Assembly (NCBI GenBank): GCA_947495295.1
Contig: CANLYJ010000003.1
Location: forward strand, 1 to 64,000
Direction of reading: 5' to 3'
DNA length: 64,000 nucleotides
Source of the DNA: an uncultured Paracoccaceae bacterium
GTDB taxonomy: Bacteria > Pseudomonadota > Alphaproteobacteria > Rhodobacterales > Rhodobacteraceae
A model generated the notes under the pieces. The model searched no databases. It was not told where the DNA came from and saw only the letters and a program-made list of their open reading frames with translations. The position numbers were made by a program, and so were the translations under genes. Every line of letters starts with the position of its first letter. Positions within the stretch are counted from its first letter, which is position 1. Shown piece after piece: positions 18,750 to 27,352 of the stretch.

Positions 18750-19301
18750 ATGGCATCGACACGCACCGAATTGGCGATCAAGGCAGGCTATCTGTTCCAG
18801 CAAAGGGGCTATCACGGCGTTGGGCTGTCCGAGATATTGGAAAGCGCGGGCGTCCCCAAAGGCTCGCTTTACCACCACTACCCCAACGGCAAGGCCGATC
18901 TGGCGCTGGCAGCAGCCGAAATCGCCGCCACCGAAGTGCTGCGGATCATTGATGCCTCATTCGATGAGGCCGCGACCTACCGGGATGGGGTGACGACCTA
19001 TTGCTACAAACTGGCCAAGTATTTCGACATTCACGAAGGCAAGATCGGCTGCCCGGTTTCAGCAACCCTACTGGGCGGGCCCGATAACGCAGTATTCCGC
19101 GAAACGCTCAGCGCGATCTATAGCAGATGGATGGACCGGCTCGCCGAACACGCGGTCCGCTTCGGGCAATCGGCAGCACAGGCAGATCACAACGCAAGGC
19201 GGCTTTTTTTGTCCTTGGAAGGATCATGGACCCTGGCCCGCGCACGCGGCGATTCAAACGTGATCCGGGAACTGCCATCGCTAGTCTGCGAGGCGACGTA
19301 A
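18750..19301 (+). CDS. TetR-family transcriptional repressor (LmrA/YxaF-like)
   Basis: A 183-residue protein. The amino-terminal helix-turn-helix is at about 8-52, with the recognition segment AGVPKGSLYHHYPNGKADL. The carboxy-terminal ligand domain contains GCPVSATLLGG, characteristic of the LmrA/YxaF branch. The start codon lies inside a small palindrome (ATGCAAT at 18733-18739 with ATTGCAT at 18745-18751). It is predicted to repress the divergent hydrolase and itself through the two palindromes between them. Confidence 0.9.
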   Translation: MASTRTELAIKAGYLFQQRGYHGVGLSEILESAGVPKGSLYHHYPNGKADLALAAAEIAATEVLRIIDASFDEAATYRDGVTTYCYKLAKYFDIHEGKIGCPVSATLLGGPDNAVFRETLSAIYSRWMDRLAEHAVRFGQSAAQADHNARRLFLSLEGSWTLARARGDSNVIRELPSLVCEAT

Positions 19302-19462
19302 TAGCTTCCAAGTTAACCGGCGGCAGCTTAGCGGACAAAATGAGCTTTCGGGATGATCTTAAGAGCGGCCGCTTTGGCAGTTCATCGCCGTCGGCCCCGA
19401 AAATCTCTTTTGCACGCCAAGTGCCAAGATAGGTCATGTCAACGCATCATGCCGTCACTGGG
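19302..19462. other. Junction between tetR and the catabolic cluster
   Basis: Convergent gap. A leftward frame opening at 19437 begins MTYLGTWRAKEIFGADGDEL but soon runs antisense into tetR without family resemblance. It may be the remnant of a gene that once followed the carboxymuconolactone-decarboxylase-like gene. No terminator hairpin was identified. Confidence 0.25.
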
Positions 19463-19843
19463 TTAGGCATCCTCAAGAACTTTTCGTGCTGCGCGAAAGC
19501 ACTCTAGCGCTTGGGGGACGCCGCAATAGATGCCGATGACATGAATAATTGCCCGAATTTCGTCTGGCGTGACCCCATTGTTGATCGCGCCACGGCAATG
19601 GATTTCCCACTCGTGCATTTTGCCCAATGCACCGATCATTGACAGATTCATCATCGAACGCGTTTTGGCGTCAATCACATCGTCGCCCCAACCAAACCCC
19701 CAGCACCAAGCTGTCATCGCTTCTTGGAAGGGACGCGTAAAGTCATCTGCCGCCGCAAGGTTTTTTTCGACGTATTCCGCGCCCAGCGTGGATTTGCGTT
19801 GCTCTAACCCCTTGAGGAACAGCTCTTCATCAAATGCGCTCAT
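19463..19843 (-). CDS. Carboxymuconolactone decarboxylase-family protein
   Basis: A 126-residue all-helical protein like PcaC. The conserved stretch is RSMMNLSMIGALGKMHEWEI, followed by HCRGAINNGVTPDEIRAII and then IYCGVPQALECFRAARKVL. The CxxC of the AhpD branch is missing, so a decarboxylase or isomerase-like role is more likely than peroxide reduction. It is the last gene of the leftward operon, 4 bp after the aldehyde dehydrogenase. No other beta-ketoadipate gene is present, so its substrate is probably specific to this cluster. Confidence 0.87.
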   Translation of the reverse strand: MSAFDEELFLKGLEQRKSTLGAEYVEKNLAAADDFTRPFQEAMTAWCWGFGWGDDVIDAKTRSMMNLSMIGALGKMHEWEIHCRGAINNGVTPDEIRAIIHVIGIYCGVPQALECFRAARKVLEDA

Positions 19844-19847
19844 GTCT

Positions 19848-21293
19848 TCAGTTTCTCAATTTAATTGCGACGTTCTTCGTCTGCACGTAGTTCCACAAGG
19901 CCTCGCGCCCCTTTTCACGGCCATAGCCAGATTTACCGTAGCCACCAAAGGGCGTCTCAACCCCGCCTGCGTACCATTCATTCACAAAGACCTGACCCGC
20001 CCGCAGTCGCTGTGCGGCCCGCGTGGCCCGATCCAGCTTGCTGGTAAAGACACCGCCAACCAATCCATAAGGTGTGCCATTGGCTATCTTGATCGCTTCT
20101 TCGTCGGTTGAGAATTTCAGAACCGAGAGTACAGGACCGAACACTTCTTCATTGGCGATGGTCATGTCAGGTGTCACGCCCGTCAGGATGGTTGGTTCAA
20201 GGAATGCTCCGGGGATGTTCATTTTGCGCCCCCCAGTTGCCACAATGGCCCCTTGTGCCTGTGCATCGCTCACCATTTGTGCTGCACGGTCACGCTGGCC
20301 TTCGGAAACCATTGCTCCCATTGTTGGGCCAAACTCCGGTTGGTCGATGCCCGGTTTCACTGCTAGCGACTGCGCCACGCCGACCATGCGATCGAACAGT
20401 TCATCATGCACGCTATCATGAACAATCACGCGGCTCATCGCCGAGCAAACCTCACCTGCGTTGAAATAGATGCCCCACCTTACATCATTCTCAAACGCTT
20501 CAAGGTCAGCATCTTTATGGACGATAGCGGCGGACTTACCCCCAAGTTCCAACACGCAAGGCACGACATTCTGGGCGGCAGCCGTCGCGATGGCGATCCC
20601 TGTTGGCACTGATCCAGTAAAGACAATCTGGTTTACATGAGGATGCGCAGACAAGGCGGCCCCCGCCTGATGGCCCAAACCGCACAGGATGTTCACCGCA
20701 CCTTTGGGAAAGCCCACGGCCTCGGACGCTTGGGCGAACCACGCATTACTAAGCGGCGTCAGCTCCGGTGTCTTGATGACACATGTGTTTCCAGTTGCCA
20801 GTGCCGCAGACAGCGAACGGGCCGTCATTTCGACGGGGTAGTTCCACGGGATGATCTGGGCAGAGACGCCAAAGGGTTCGTAGGTGGTGAAATCAAAGTA
20901 ATCCTTGCCAAGCGGTATCGAACGCCCTTCGACGGTTTCAGCCTGATTGCCATAATATTCGAAATACCGTGCAGCGCCTTCGACTTCGATCCGCGCCTCC
21001 CAAAGCGGCTTGCCTTGTTCCAACGTCAGAACCTTTGCAAGTTCGTCGATGTGATCGAGCAGATAGCGCCCCATGGCTTGCACCATGCGCCCGCGTACGA
21101 CGGGGCGCAGGCCAGACAGCGCACCGGATTGATGCACGCGATGTGCCGCCATCACCGCACGGTCTACATCGCCCTCATTGGCAAGTGCTTGTTCCGCCAG
21201 CTTTTCACCCGTGCCAGGGTTGATGACATCGATCCACCCCGCGCCACCGTCGATCCAAGTGCCGTCAATGTAGTTTTGCCAACAGGTCTTCAT
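19848..21293 (-). CDS. NAD(P)+-dependent aldehyde dehydrogenase
   Basis: A 481-residue ALDH-superfamily enzyme. The segments IIPWNYPVEM, FTGSVPTG, LELGGKSA (general-base glutamate) and NAGEVCSAMSR (nucleophilic cysteine) occur in order, with the late EEVFGPVLSV. Betaine-aldehyde-like dehydrogenases usually have GQxC at the cysteine; here it reads GEVC. It overlaps the sulfotransferase-like gene by 4 nt (ATGA). In the cluster it probably oxidises a semialdehyde or betaine-type aldehyde released by the oxygenase or the aminotransferase. Confidence 0.93.
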   Translation of the reverse strand: MKTCWQNYIDGTWIDGGAGWIDVINPGTGEKLAEQALANEGDVDRAVMAAHRVHQSGALSGLRPVVRGRMVQAMGRYLLDHIDELAKVLTLEQGKPLWEARIEVEGAARYFEYYGNQAETVEGRSIPLGKDYFDFTTYEPFGVSAQIIPWNYPVEMTARSLSAALATGNTCVIKTPELTPLSNAWFAQASEAVGFPKGAVNILCGLGHQAGAALSAHPHVNQIVFTGSVPTGIAIATAAAQNVVPCVLELGGKSAAIVHKDADLEAFENDVRWGIYFNAGEVCSAMSRVIVHDSVHDELFDRMVGVAQSLAVKPGIDQPEFGPTMGAMVSEGQRDRAAQMVSDAQAQGAIVATGGRKMNIPGAFLEPTILTGVTPDMTIANEEVFGPVLSVLKFSTDEEAIKIANGTPYGLVGGVFTSKLDRATRAAQRLRAGQVFVNEWYAGGVETPFGGYGKSGYGREKGREALWNYVQTKNVAIKLRN

Positions 21294-22033
21294 TTGGGTG
21301 TGATCCGATGCTGGAAAAGGTGATCGTAATGTGGCTTCATCCGTCTGTGGACAAGCCGAACGCGTTCTGGGGCATCAGCGACTTCGACATAACGGCGCAC
21401 TTGCGGTTTCAGACCTGTGGATAGTGCGAGATTGGTGTGAAACGATCCGCCGTCCCACCAGCTATGCGCGGACGGATCACCGCCCGGTTGCCACGACATC
21501 GCCTCTGGCACGAACGGGATGCCGACAGCATCGCAGAATGCCGCGACCATTTTGTCCGGGTCTTCAAGCAGATCGTCGCTGTCGATCACAGGCGGTCGTG
21601 TGCCATTCAAAGCCGTCAGCAGATCGAATAACGCGCGTTGTTCTGGAAAACCAACTTCAAGCTCGTCGAAATCGGGCCATTTGTTGTACATGCTTGAGAT
21701 CGTCTTGGCCGGATCGCGGATTAAGAAGGCATGGGTGAAATGCCCCAGAAATTCTGGCGTCCACATGTGGTTGATATAGCGAGGGAAGTCCTTGAGGAAA
21801 ACGGGGCCTTTCGCGGCGCGTGTCTGAATATCTTCCCATACGCTTTGGATGCTCAGGCCTTTGATCGTTTTCTCGCCCTCTTTGAAACGGGGCCAAAGCG
21901 GGTCTGCGCCTTGATACCAAGCCTCTCCAAAGGGTTCGTGCAGGCAGTCGAGATCGCCTCGCTGGCGCATCATCCATTCAAACGCGGTGGAGGTAGAGCG
22001 TGGAATTGCCCAAAGCGCGATGATTTTATGCAT
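21290..22033 (-). CDS. Sulfotransferase-family protein
   Basis: A 247-residue protein. The P-loop-like PAPS-binding segment WAIPRSTSTAFEWM is at the amino terminus, and the 3'-phosphate-binding segment FLIRDPAKTISSMYN lies near 105-120, as in sulfotransferase-like proteins. Some members of this group are fused or adjacent to aminotransferase genes and have no proven sulfotransfer activity. It overlaps the preceding gene by 8 nt and the following ALDH by 4 nt, so its dose is tied to theirs. Why a catabolic operon would carry it is not clear. Confidence 0.8.
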   Translation of the reverse strand: MHKIIALWAIPRSTSTAFEWMMRQRGDLDCLHEPFGEAWYQGADPLWPRFKEGEKTIKGLSIQSVWEDIQTRAAKGPVFLKDFPRYINHMWTPEFLGHFTHAFLIRDPAKTISSMYNKWPDFDELEVGFPEQRALFDLLTALNGTRPPVIDSDDLLEDPDKMVAAFCDAVGIPFVPEAMSWQPGGDPSAHSWWDGGSFHTNLALSTGLKPQVRRYVEVADAPERVRLVHRRMKPHYDHLFQHRITPK

Positions 22034-22859
22034 GGAGGCTCTCCAACAACATGCTCTGCGGTGTCGTTGGCGCGATACCGAGATCCTTCATGATCCGCCA
22101 GTAAAGTGCTGTATCATGGCCAATGACCGGTTTGCCCAGGTTTGCCTCCGCCGCGCGGGCCAGATGCAGCGGGCGTTGCGGCAAGCCGTTCGGACCACTG
22201 CGAAAATTGCACATGCCGTTGATCAGATAAGCGTCAGCATTGGGGGCCTGTTCAGCAACGAAAGAAAAGCTGCGATCAAACAGATCGCCATCAAATATCC
22301 AGCGTTTTGCATTCACAGCCTTTTGGTCAGGGAACCAACCCTGGTCGACGAAATTCCCCGCCCACAGCACGTCAAAGCCAGCCTCTCGCAAGAACCCAGT
22401 GGCGCCCTGCCACCAAGCAGGCCAATGATAGGCGGCATTCAACGCGACCTTTTCGACATTCATTGCGCGCAAGGCTTCGACCATCGCATAGCCGGCCATA
22501 TGAAAACGAGTTTCATATTTCTCGGACAGATCGGCGCAATGCTGGCGGATACCATCAACACCCAATCCAACGGCATGAACCCAATTGGACCCGACCTGAC
22601 CGCAGACATCGACGCCATTGCGGGCCATACAATGCACAAAGTCTTCCATCATCCCGAAGTTCTTTTTGCGCTGGTTCAACCCATGCACGTAGTTTGGCAC
22701 ATGCAGCATCCAGCCATGCACGCCGACACTTTCGGGCGACAGGCGCAGGAAATCAGACGGGGCTGCGTCGTAATCAAACGGCGGGCAAGTAAATCCGACT
22801 TGATGTGGGAACAGCTTTTGGTCTGGCGTCCATTTCTCAGGCATTGCGAAATCAGCCAT
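22026..22859 (-). CDS. Asp/Glu racemase-superfamily enzyme (maleate isomerase/arylmalonate decarboxylase-like)
   Basis: A 277-residue protein. KYETRFHMAGYAMVEALRAM and the second-half motif NGMCNFRSG place it in the Asp/Glu racemase fold near maleate isomerases and arylmalonate decarboxylases. Cys217 in the second motif is present. In the first motif (DVCGQVGSNWVHAVG) the position usually held by Cys in isomerases seems to be Gly, as in arylmalonate decarboxylase, although a cysteine sits four residues earlier. The ATG at 22859 is chosen for the GGAGG spacing. It overlaps the Rieske gene by 8 nt. Confidence 0.75.
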   Translation of the reverse strand: MADFAMPEKWTPDQKLFPHQVGFTCPPFDYDAAPSDFLRLSPESVGVHGWMLHVPNYVHGLNQRKKNFGMMEDFVHCMARNGVDVCGQVGSNWVHAVGLGVDGIRQHCADLSEKYETRFHMAGYAMVEALRAMNVEKVALNAAYHWPAWWQGATGFLREAGFDVLWAGNFVDQGWFPDQKAVNAKRWIFDGDLFDRSFSFVAEQAPNADAYLINGMCNFRSGPNGLPQRPLHLARAAEANLGKPVIGHDTALYWRIMKDLGIAPTTPQSMLLESLHA

Positions 22860-23964
22860 CAATCGCCTCCTTCATCCATCCTTGCAGATGCATGACGGGA
22901 TGCTCTGAATTAACACCGCCTTTGGGATCAACGACCAACGGGCCGGGTTTGTAGCCGCGCGAACGAAGGCCCCGTTGCACGCTTTCGACCAGATAAATGT
23001 CTTCTTCAACCGTCGTTTCACGGTCTTGCACGGCTAGTTGGCGGACCTTGTCGTCCTCCACACCACCGACAGAATACCACCCACGCCACACCACCACATG
23101 ATCGGCATCAATCGCACGCCAATGATAGGTGTTCAGCACATTGCCCGGATAGACTTGGAACGAGAACATCGGCCAGAGGAACCAGCTGGAGTATTCATAT
23201 TGGTGGGCAAACCCTGAATGGACATCATAGGTCATGTCTTCAAGGCTTTGACACTCGGTTGTATGGCGCAAGCACCTGCCTTGCGGCTGGATGTCATAGG
23301 TTTCTGGTTTGATCACGCCGTTGGCAAAGGTCGGATGGTTGAGCGAACAATGATAACACTCAGAGTAGTTTTCGACCGAGATTTTCCAATTGCACCTCTC
23401 TGGGATGTCGACCCATTCAAGCGGTTTCAACTCAGCCCAGTTTGGCACCCAATCCTCCAACTCAGCGCGTGCTTTCGGGAACCAGTCTTCCATTGGGGCA
23501 GCGTCTGGATCGAGGTTCACAAAGACGAAGCCAACGAACTCTTCTGCGCGCACTTCGGTTAGGCAGATGCCGGATTTATCAAACCCTTCAACAGCAATGA
23601 TGTTTGGCCCTGCACGCAACTCACCCGTCAGCTCGTACGTCCAAGCGTGATAGGGGCAGACCACGACGCGGGTCGTCCCGGTACCACTCACCAACTGGTG
23701 CGCGCGGTGCTGGCAGACGTTGTAGAAAACGCGGATTTTGGCGTCGCGTCCACGGATCGCAAAAAGGCTCTCTCCCGCAATTTCAAACGTGGCGTAGTCG
23801 CCCACTTTTTCAAGCTCTGACGCATGGCACCCAAACTGCCATGTCTGCGCAAGAAGGCCCGCGCGCTCGACCTCAAATACCTGTGGATCGGTGTAGTACC
23901 GCGCGGCCAATGATCTGATTGGATCTTTTTTTCGGCCAACCGCTTCGCTGCCAGAGGCCATCAT
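22852..23964 (-). CDS. Rieske non-haem iron oxygenase, quaternary-amine type
   Basis: A 370-residue alpha subunit. The [2Fe-2S] Rieske ligands are Cys84-x-His86 (CQHRAH) and Cys103-x2-His106 (CPYHAW). The mononuclear iron site is ENYSECYHCSLNHP with His205 and His210. The residue bridging the two metal centres is Glu202 where most ring-hydroxylating oxygenases have Asp; glutamate here is typical of the carnitine, glycine betaine and proline betaine oxygenases (CntA, GbcA, Stc2). It probably removes an N-methyl group or cleaves a C-N bond. No ferredoxin-reductase partner is encoded nearby. The start overlaps the RpiR stop codon, and a second ATG follows directly. Confidence 0.92.
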   Translation of the reverse strand: MMASGSEAVGRKKDPIRSLAARYYTDPQVFEVERAGLLAQTWQFGCHASELEKVGDYATFEIAGESLFAIRGRDAKIRVFYNVCQHRAHQLVSGTGTTRVVVCPYHAWTYELTGELRAGPNIIAVEGFDKSGICLTEVRAEEFVGFVFVNLDPDAAPMEDWFPKARAELEDWVPNWAELKPLEWVDIPERCNWKISVENYSECYHCSLNHPTFANGVIKPETYDIQPQGRCLRHTTECQSLEDMTYDVHSGFAHQYEYSSWFLWPMFSFQVYPGNVLNTYHWRAIDADHVVVWRGWYSVGGVEDDKVRQLAVQDRETTVEEDIYLVESVQRGLRSRGYKPGPLVVDPKGGVNSEHPVMHLQGWMKEAIDG

Positions 23965-24848
23965 TTCTCCTCCGCATAGTAAAGGCCAAGTTGGTGGCGG
24001 CGTTTGTGGAAGGTCTCGACACGTTTCGGGATTTCATCGCTGGCCACAGCGATCACGAACGACAAAAGCGTTTCAAGAAGCGCTATGATGCTTACCGACG
24101 AAGAAAAGAACTGAGGGGTTTCAACAGCGACGACGAAGCGATGATCGGCCATGCGAATGATCGGGCTGGCGGGGCTGTCAGACAAGGCCACGATTGTCAT
24201 GCCTTGCTCTTTCGCAATAGCGACGGCTTCCACGACCTCGGATCGATAGGGCTTGCAGGTCACTGCGATCAGAATGTCGTTGTTGTCCGCCCAAGCCAGG
24301 TCATCAACAGGTGTCGAGCCGGGGCGCGGTATCGCGTGAAATTCTGTCATACCGGTCGAGGCCAAGTAGGTGAAATTTCGTGCGACCGAGTTGTTGACCC
24401 CAACACCCAAGGTGAACACTCGCCGCGCGTTCCAAATCGCGTCGGCGGCCGTTTTTAGGTCATCCGTTGAAATGCCAGCGAAGGTATCTTCGATGTTGGA
24501 CATCACATCGCGCACCATGTCGGCATAAAGGCCACCAAGATCGCCAGATTTTGAGATGTCCTGCAACCACCGTGCGCGGTCGGGAAAATCCGCAGCCCCA
24601 CTGCGAATTGCGTCACGGAAAGGCGCGCGGAAATCTTCGTAGCCCTCAAATCCCACCTGCCGCGCCATGCGCACAACAGTGTTGGGTTTTACATTCGCAG
24701 CTTGCGCAATTTCGCGCACAGTTGAAACACCCACATCGCGCGGGTTTTCTAACACGTAAGTTGCGGCCTTGCGGGCCTCTGGCGTCAATTCTGACAGCTC
24801 ACCCGCGAGGCGGTGCAGAATCGTGTTTGATACATCTGTCCCATTCAT
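23961..24848 (-). CDS. MurR/RpiR-family transcriptional regulator
   Basis: A 295-residue protein. The amino-terminal RpiR helix-turn-helix (about 10-85) contains STVREIAQAANVKPNTVVRM. The carboxy-terminal SIS domain (about 125-260) contains VGVNNSVARNF and AVTCKPYRSEVVEA. SIS domains bind phosphosugars or amino-acid-like ligands. The start is set at MNGTDVSN, since the upstream 18 codons are basic and unlike the family. It heads the leftward operon, is coupled to the Rieske gene, and faces the rightward operon across a gap of about 68 bp. It is therefore the natural regulator of both arms and of itself. Confidence 0.9.
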   Translation of the reverse strand: MNGTDVSNTILHRLAGELSELTPEARKAATYVLENPRDVGVSTVREIAQAANVKPNTVVRMARQVGFEGYEDFRAPFRDAIRSGAADFPDRARWLQDISKSGDLGGLYADMVRDVMSNIEDTFAGISTDDLKTAADAIWNARRVFTLGVGVNNSVARNFTYLASTGMTEFHAIPRPGSTPVDDLAWADNNDILIAVTCKPYRSEVVEAVAIAKEQGMTIVALSDSPASPIIRMADHRFVVAVETPQFFSSSVSIIALLETLLSFVIAVASDEIPKRVETFHKRRHQLGLYYAEEK

Positions 24849-24916
24849 GATTGACGATGGTACTTTTGTCCGCTTAGCCTGTCGAGAGAAAATGCGACTC
24901 AAAAAGGAACGTTTCT
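24849..24916. promoter_or_regulatory. Divergent promoter region of the catabolic cluster
   Basis: The only space between rpiR and the rightward operon. It must hold both promoters and any regulator site. It contains an A-rich stretch ending in AAAAAGGAAC, which provides the Shine-Dalgarno of the TTG-started flavoprotein gene. I could not see a clear long palindrome. Confidence 0.5.
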
Positions 24917-27352
24917 TTGGCCACTGATTTCCCGACCACTGCGCGCGTTGTCATTGTTGGCGGTGGCGTCATGGGTGTTGGGCTTGCCTACCATCTTGGC
25001 CACGAAGGCTGGGGCTGTGAAACTGTCCTGTTGGAAAAAGCAGAGCTGACATCAGGCAGCACATGGCATGCGGCAGGGCAGATTACGCATTCGACTAGCA
25101 GCTTTGGTTTGGGCAAATGTGTCGACTATAACATCGGTCTCTATTCCGGAGGACTAGAGACCGAGACCGGCCAACCAGTCACTTGGCACGGCTGCGGTTC
25201 GTTCCGGCTGGCCTATACGACAGATGAGATGGACTGGCTGCGCCATACCCTGTCGGTCGGGCGTTCTTTGGGCTTCAACATCGCATTGGTGGGGCCTGAA
25301 AAAGTGGCTGAACTGCACCCGTTCTACAATCTCGATGGTGTTCTGGGCGGGCTGCACACGCCTGATGACGGTCACGTCGATCCGACCAACGTTACGATGG
25401 CGATGGCAGCTGGAGCGCGCCAAAAAGGTGTTAAAATCATCCGCCAGTGCCGCGCAACCAATATCACGCAATTGCCGTCTGGCGAATGGCAAGTCGAGAC
25501 GGACAAGGGCACGATCACCTGCGAACACGTGGTCAACGCAGGCGGTACTTATGCACGGCAGATGGGGGAATGGTCAGGGCTGCAACTGCCCATGACTTCT
25601 ATGACGCACCATTATTTTGTTACCGAACCTGTGCCAGAATTTGAGGCGCTGGAGACAGAATTGCCAGTGATCCGCGACGACAAGAAGGTGTCCGGTTATA
25701 TCCGTATGGAACAAAAGCGCGGGCTGATCGGGATTTACGAAAAAGAGAACCCGAACTCCGTCTGGCACGATCATTGCCCTTGGGATTATGAAAACTGGCT
25801 GTTTGATGCCGACTATGACCGCGTCATGCCCTATCTTGAGGAAAGCCTGAATCGCATGCCTATTTTTGCGGAACTCGGCATTCAACGCGAAGTCCACGGC
25901 GCGATCAGCCACCCACCTGACGGCAACCCATTGATTGGTCCAGCACCCGGCATGCGCAATTACTGGTGCTGCTGTGGCACGCAGATCGGCATCGGCTGGG
26001 GCCCTGGCCTGACGCGCGAACTGGCGCGGTGGATGGTGCACGGCGCGGCAGATATTTCCATGCGCGACTACGATCCGCGCCGCTTTGGCAGTTATGCCAC
26101 GAAGGACTGGCAGGTGGTGAAGGCCGAAGAAGACTACTGCTTGCGCCACGAAATCCCGTTCCCGCATTTCAACCGCCTCGCAGGGCGACCAATAAAACCT
26201 TCGCCACTGCATGACCTGCTGACCTTCAAAGGGGCGGTGCACGAGGAAGTCTATGGGTTCGAGCGTCCCCGCTTCTTTGCCAAAGGCATCGCGCAGGAGG
26301 ATCACTATTCATTCAACCGCACCCCAGTGGACGACATGGTCGCCGCTGAGGTGAAGGCGGTGCGCAGATCCGTCGGCATCATGGACGTGACCGCATTCAC
26401 CAAGGTCCTCGTTGAAGGGCCGGATGCCTATGCCTTGTTGGATCGTCTTACAGCGAACAGGATGCCGCAAATGGTCGGCTCCATCACGCTGACGCACATG
26501 CTTAATCGCGCGGGTCGGATTGAGTTGGAAACGACAATTATACGCATGGCGGAGGATCAGTTTTATCTGGTCTGTGCTGCATTCTTTGAACAAAGATTGC
26601 TCGACCATCTCGCGCAACACCGGGCGGGTGAGGACGCAAAGATCACTGCGCTATCCTCTGATTGGTCCGCCCTTTCGCTCAATGGTCTAAAGGCACGGGA
26701 TGTTCTCGCCGCTTGCACAGATGCTGACCTGTCAAACGCTGGGTTCCGCTGGCTGTCTGCGCAGAAAATCACTGTGGCAGGCCACGATATCTGGGCCTTC
26801 CGCATGTCTTATGCGGGTGAATTAGGGTGGGAATTCCACATGCCAAATACGGCCTGTCTGGACGTCTACAACGCATTATGGACGGCAGGTGAGGCGCACG
26901 AAATTGCCGACTATGGCTCATTCGCTATGAACGTGATGCGGATGGAAAAGGGTTTTAAGGGTGCGGGAGAGCTGACCAACGAAGTCACACTGGCCGAAGC
27001 GGATGTGTTGCGGTTTGCTCGCACGGACAAAGACTATCTGGGCCGCGACAAGACGTTGAACACCGACCGCAAGTGGGTCTGTGCCTACCTTGAAATCGAA
27101 CCGGACGGCAAAGCGGATGGCCACGGTGGCGAAGCGGTGATGCTGAACGGGAACGTCGTGGGCGCAACGGCATCTGTGGTGTACGGCCCGACGGTGGGTA
27201 AAATCCTCGCTTTCGCCTATATCAAACCCGCCGCCGCCGTTCCCGACACCGCGCTGTCAGTGGTCATACACGGCGAACCCAGAGACGCACGCGTCTTGGG
27301 CGCACCCGCTTATGACCCGGACAGCCTGAAACCTCGAATGGATGCGCCATGA
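24917..27352 (+). CDS. FAD-dependent N-demethylating dehydrogenase fused to GcvT folate domain (DMGDH/SDH-like)
   Basis: An 811-residue fusion. The amino-terminal DAO-type flavin domain has VVIVGGGVMGVG at about 12-22 and TSGSTWHAAGQ, where His51 matches the histidine that covalently binds FAD in dimethylglycine and sarcosine dehydrogenases. The second half (about 420-800) is a GcvT-like tetrahydrofolate domain with MSYAGELGWEFHMP and MNVMRMEKGFKG. Such enzymes oxidise N-methyl groups and pass the one-carbon unit to folate. It starts at TTG with AAGGA at good spacing. The next gene overlaps its stop codon by 4 nt. In this cluster it would act after the Rieske enzyme on the partly demethylated product (inference). 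Confidence 0.93.
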   Translation: MATDFPTTARVVIVGGGVMGVGLAYHLGHEGWGCETVLLEKAELTSGSTWHAAGQITHSTSSFGLGKCVDYNIGLYSGGLETETGQPVTWHGCGSFRLAYTTDEMDWLRHTLSVGRSLGFNIALVGPEKVAELHPFYNLDGVLGGLHTPDDGHVDPTNVTMAMAAGARQKGVKIIRQCRATNITQLPSGEWQVETDKGTITCEHVVNAGGTYARQMGEWSGLQLPMTSMTHHYFVTEPVPEFEALETELPVIRDDKKVSGYIRMEQKRGLIGIYEKENPNSVWHDHCPWDYENWLFDADYDRVMPYLEESLNRMPIFAELGIQREVHGAISHPPDGNPLIGPAPGMRNYWCCCGTQIGIGWGPGLTRELARWMVHGAADISMRDYDPRRFGSYATKDWQVVKAEEDYCLRHEIPFPHFNRLAGRPIKPSPLHDLLTFKGAVHEEVYGFERPRFFAKGIAQEDHYSFNRTPVDDMVAAEVKAVRRSVGIMDVTAFTKVLVEGPDAYALLDRLTANRMPQMVGSITLTHMLNRAGRIELETTIIRMAEDQFYLVCAAFFEQRLLDHLAQHRAGEDAKITALSSDWSALSLNGLKARDVLAACTDADLSNAGFRWLSAQKITVAGHDIWAFRMSYAGELGWEFHMPNTACLDVYNALWTAGEAHEIADYGSFAMNVMRMEKGFKGAGELTNEVTLAEADVLRFARTDKDYLGRDKTLNTDRKWVCAYLEIEPDGKADGHGGEAVMLNGNVVGATASVVYGPTVGKILAFAYIKPAAAVPDTALSVVIHGEPRDARVLGAPAYDPDSLKPRMDAP

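Noticed and set aside
19108-19437. Leftward 109-codon frame overlapping tetR
   Set aside because: Only the first 45 codons lie outside tetR and they match nothing I know; noted as a possible remnant in the junction entry, not called a gene.
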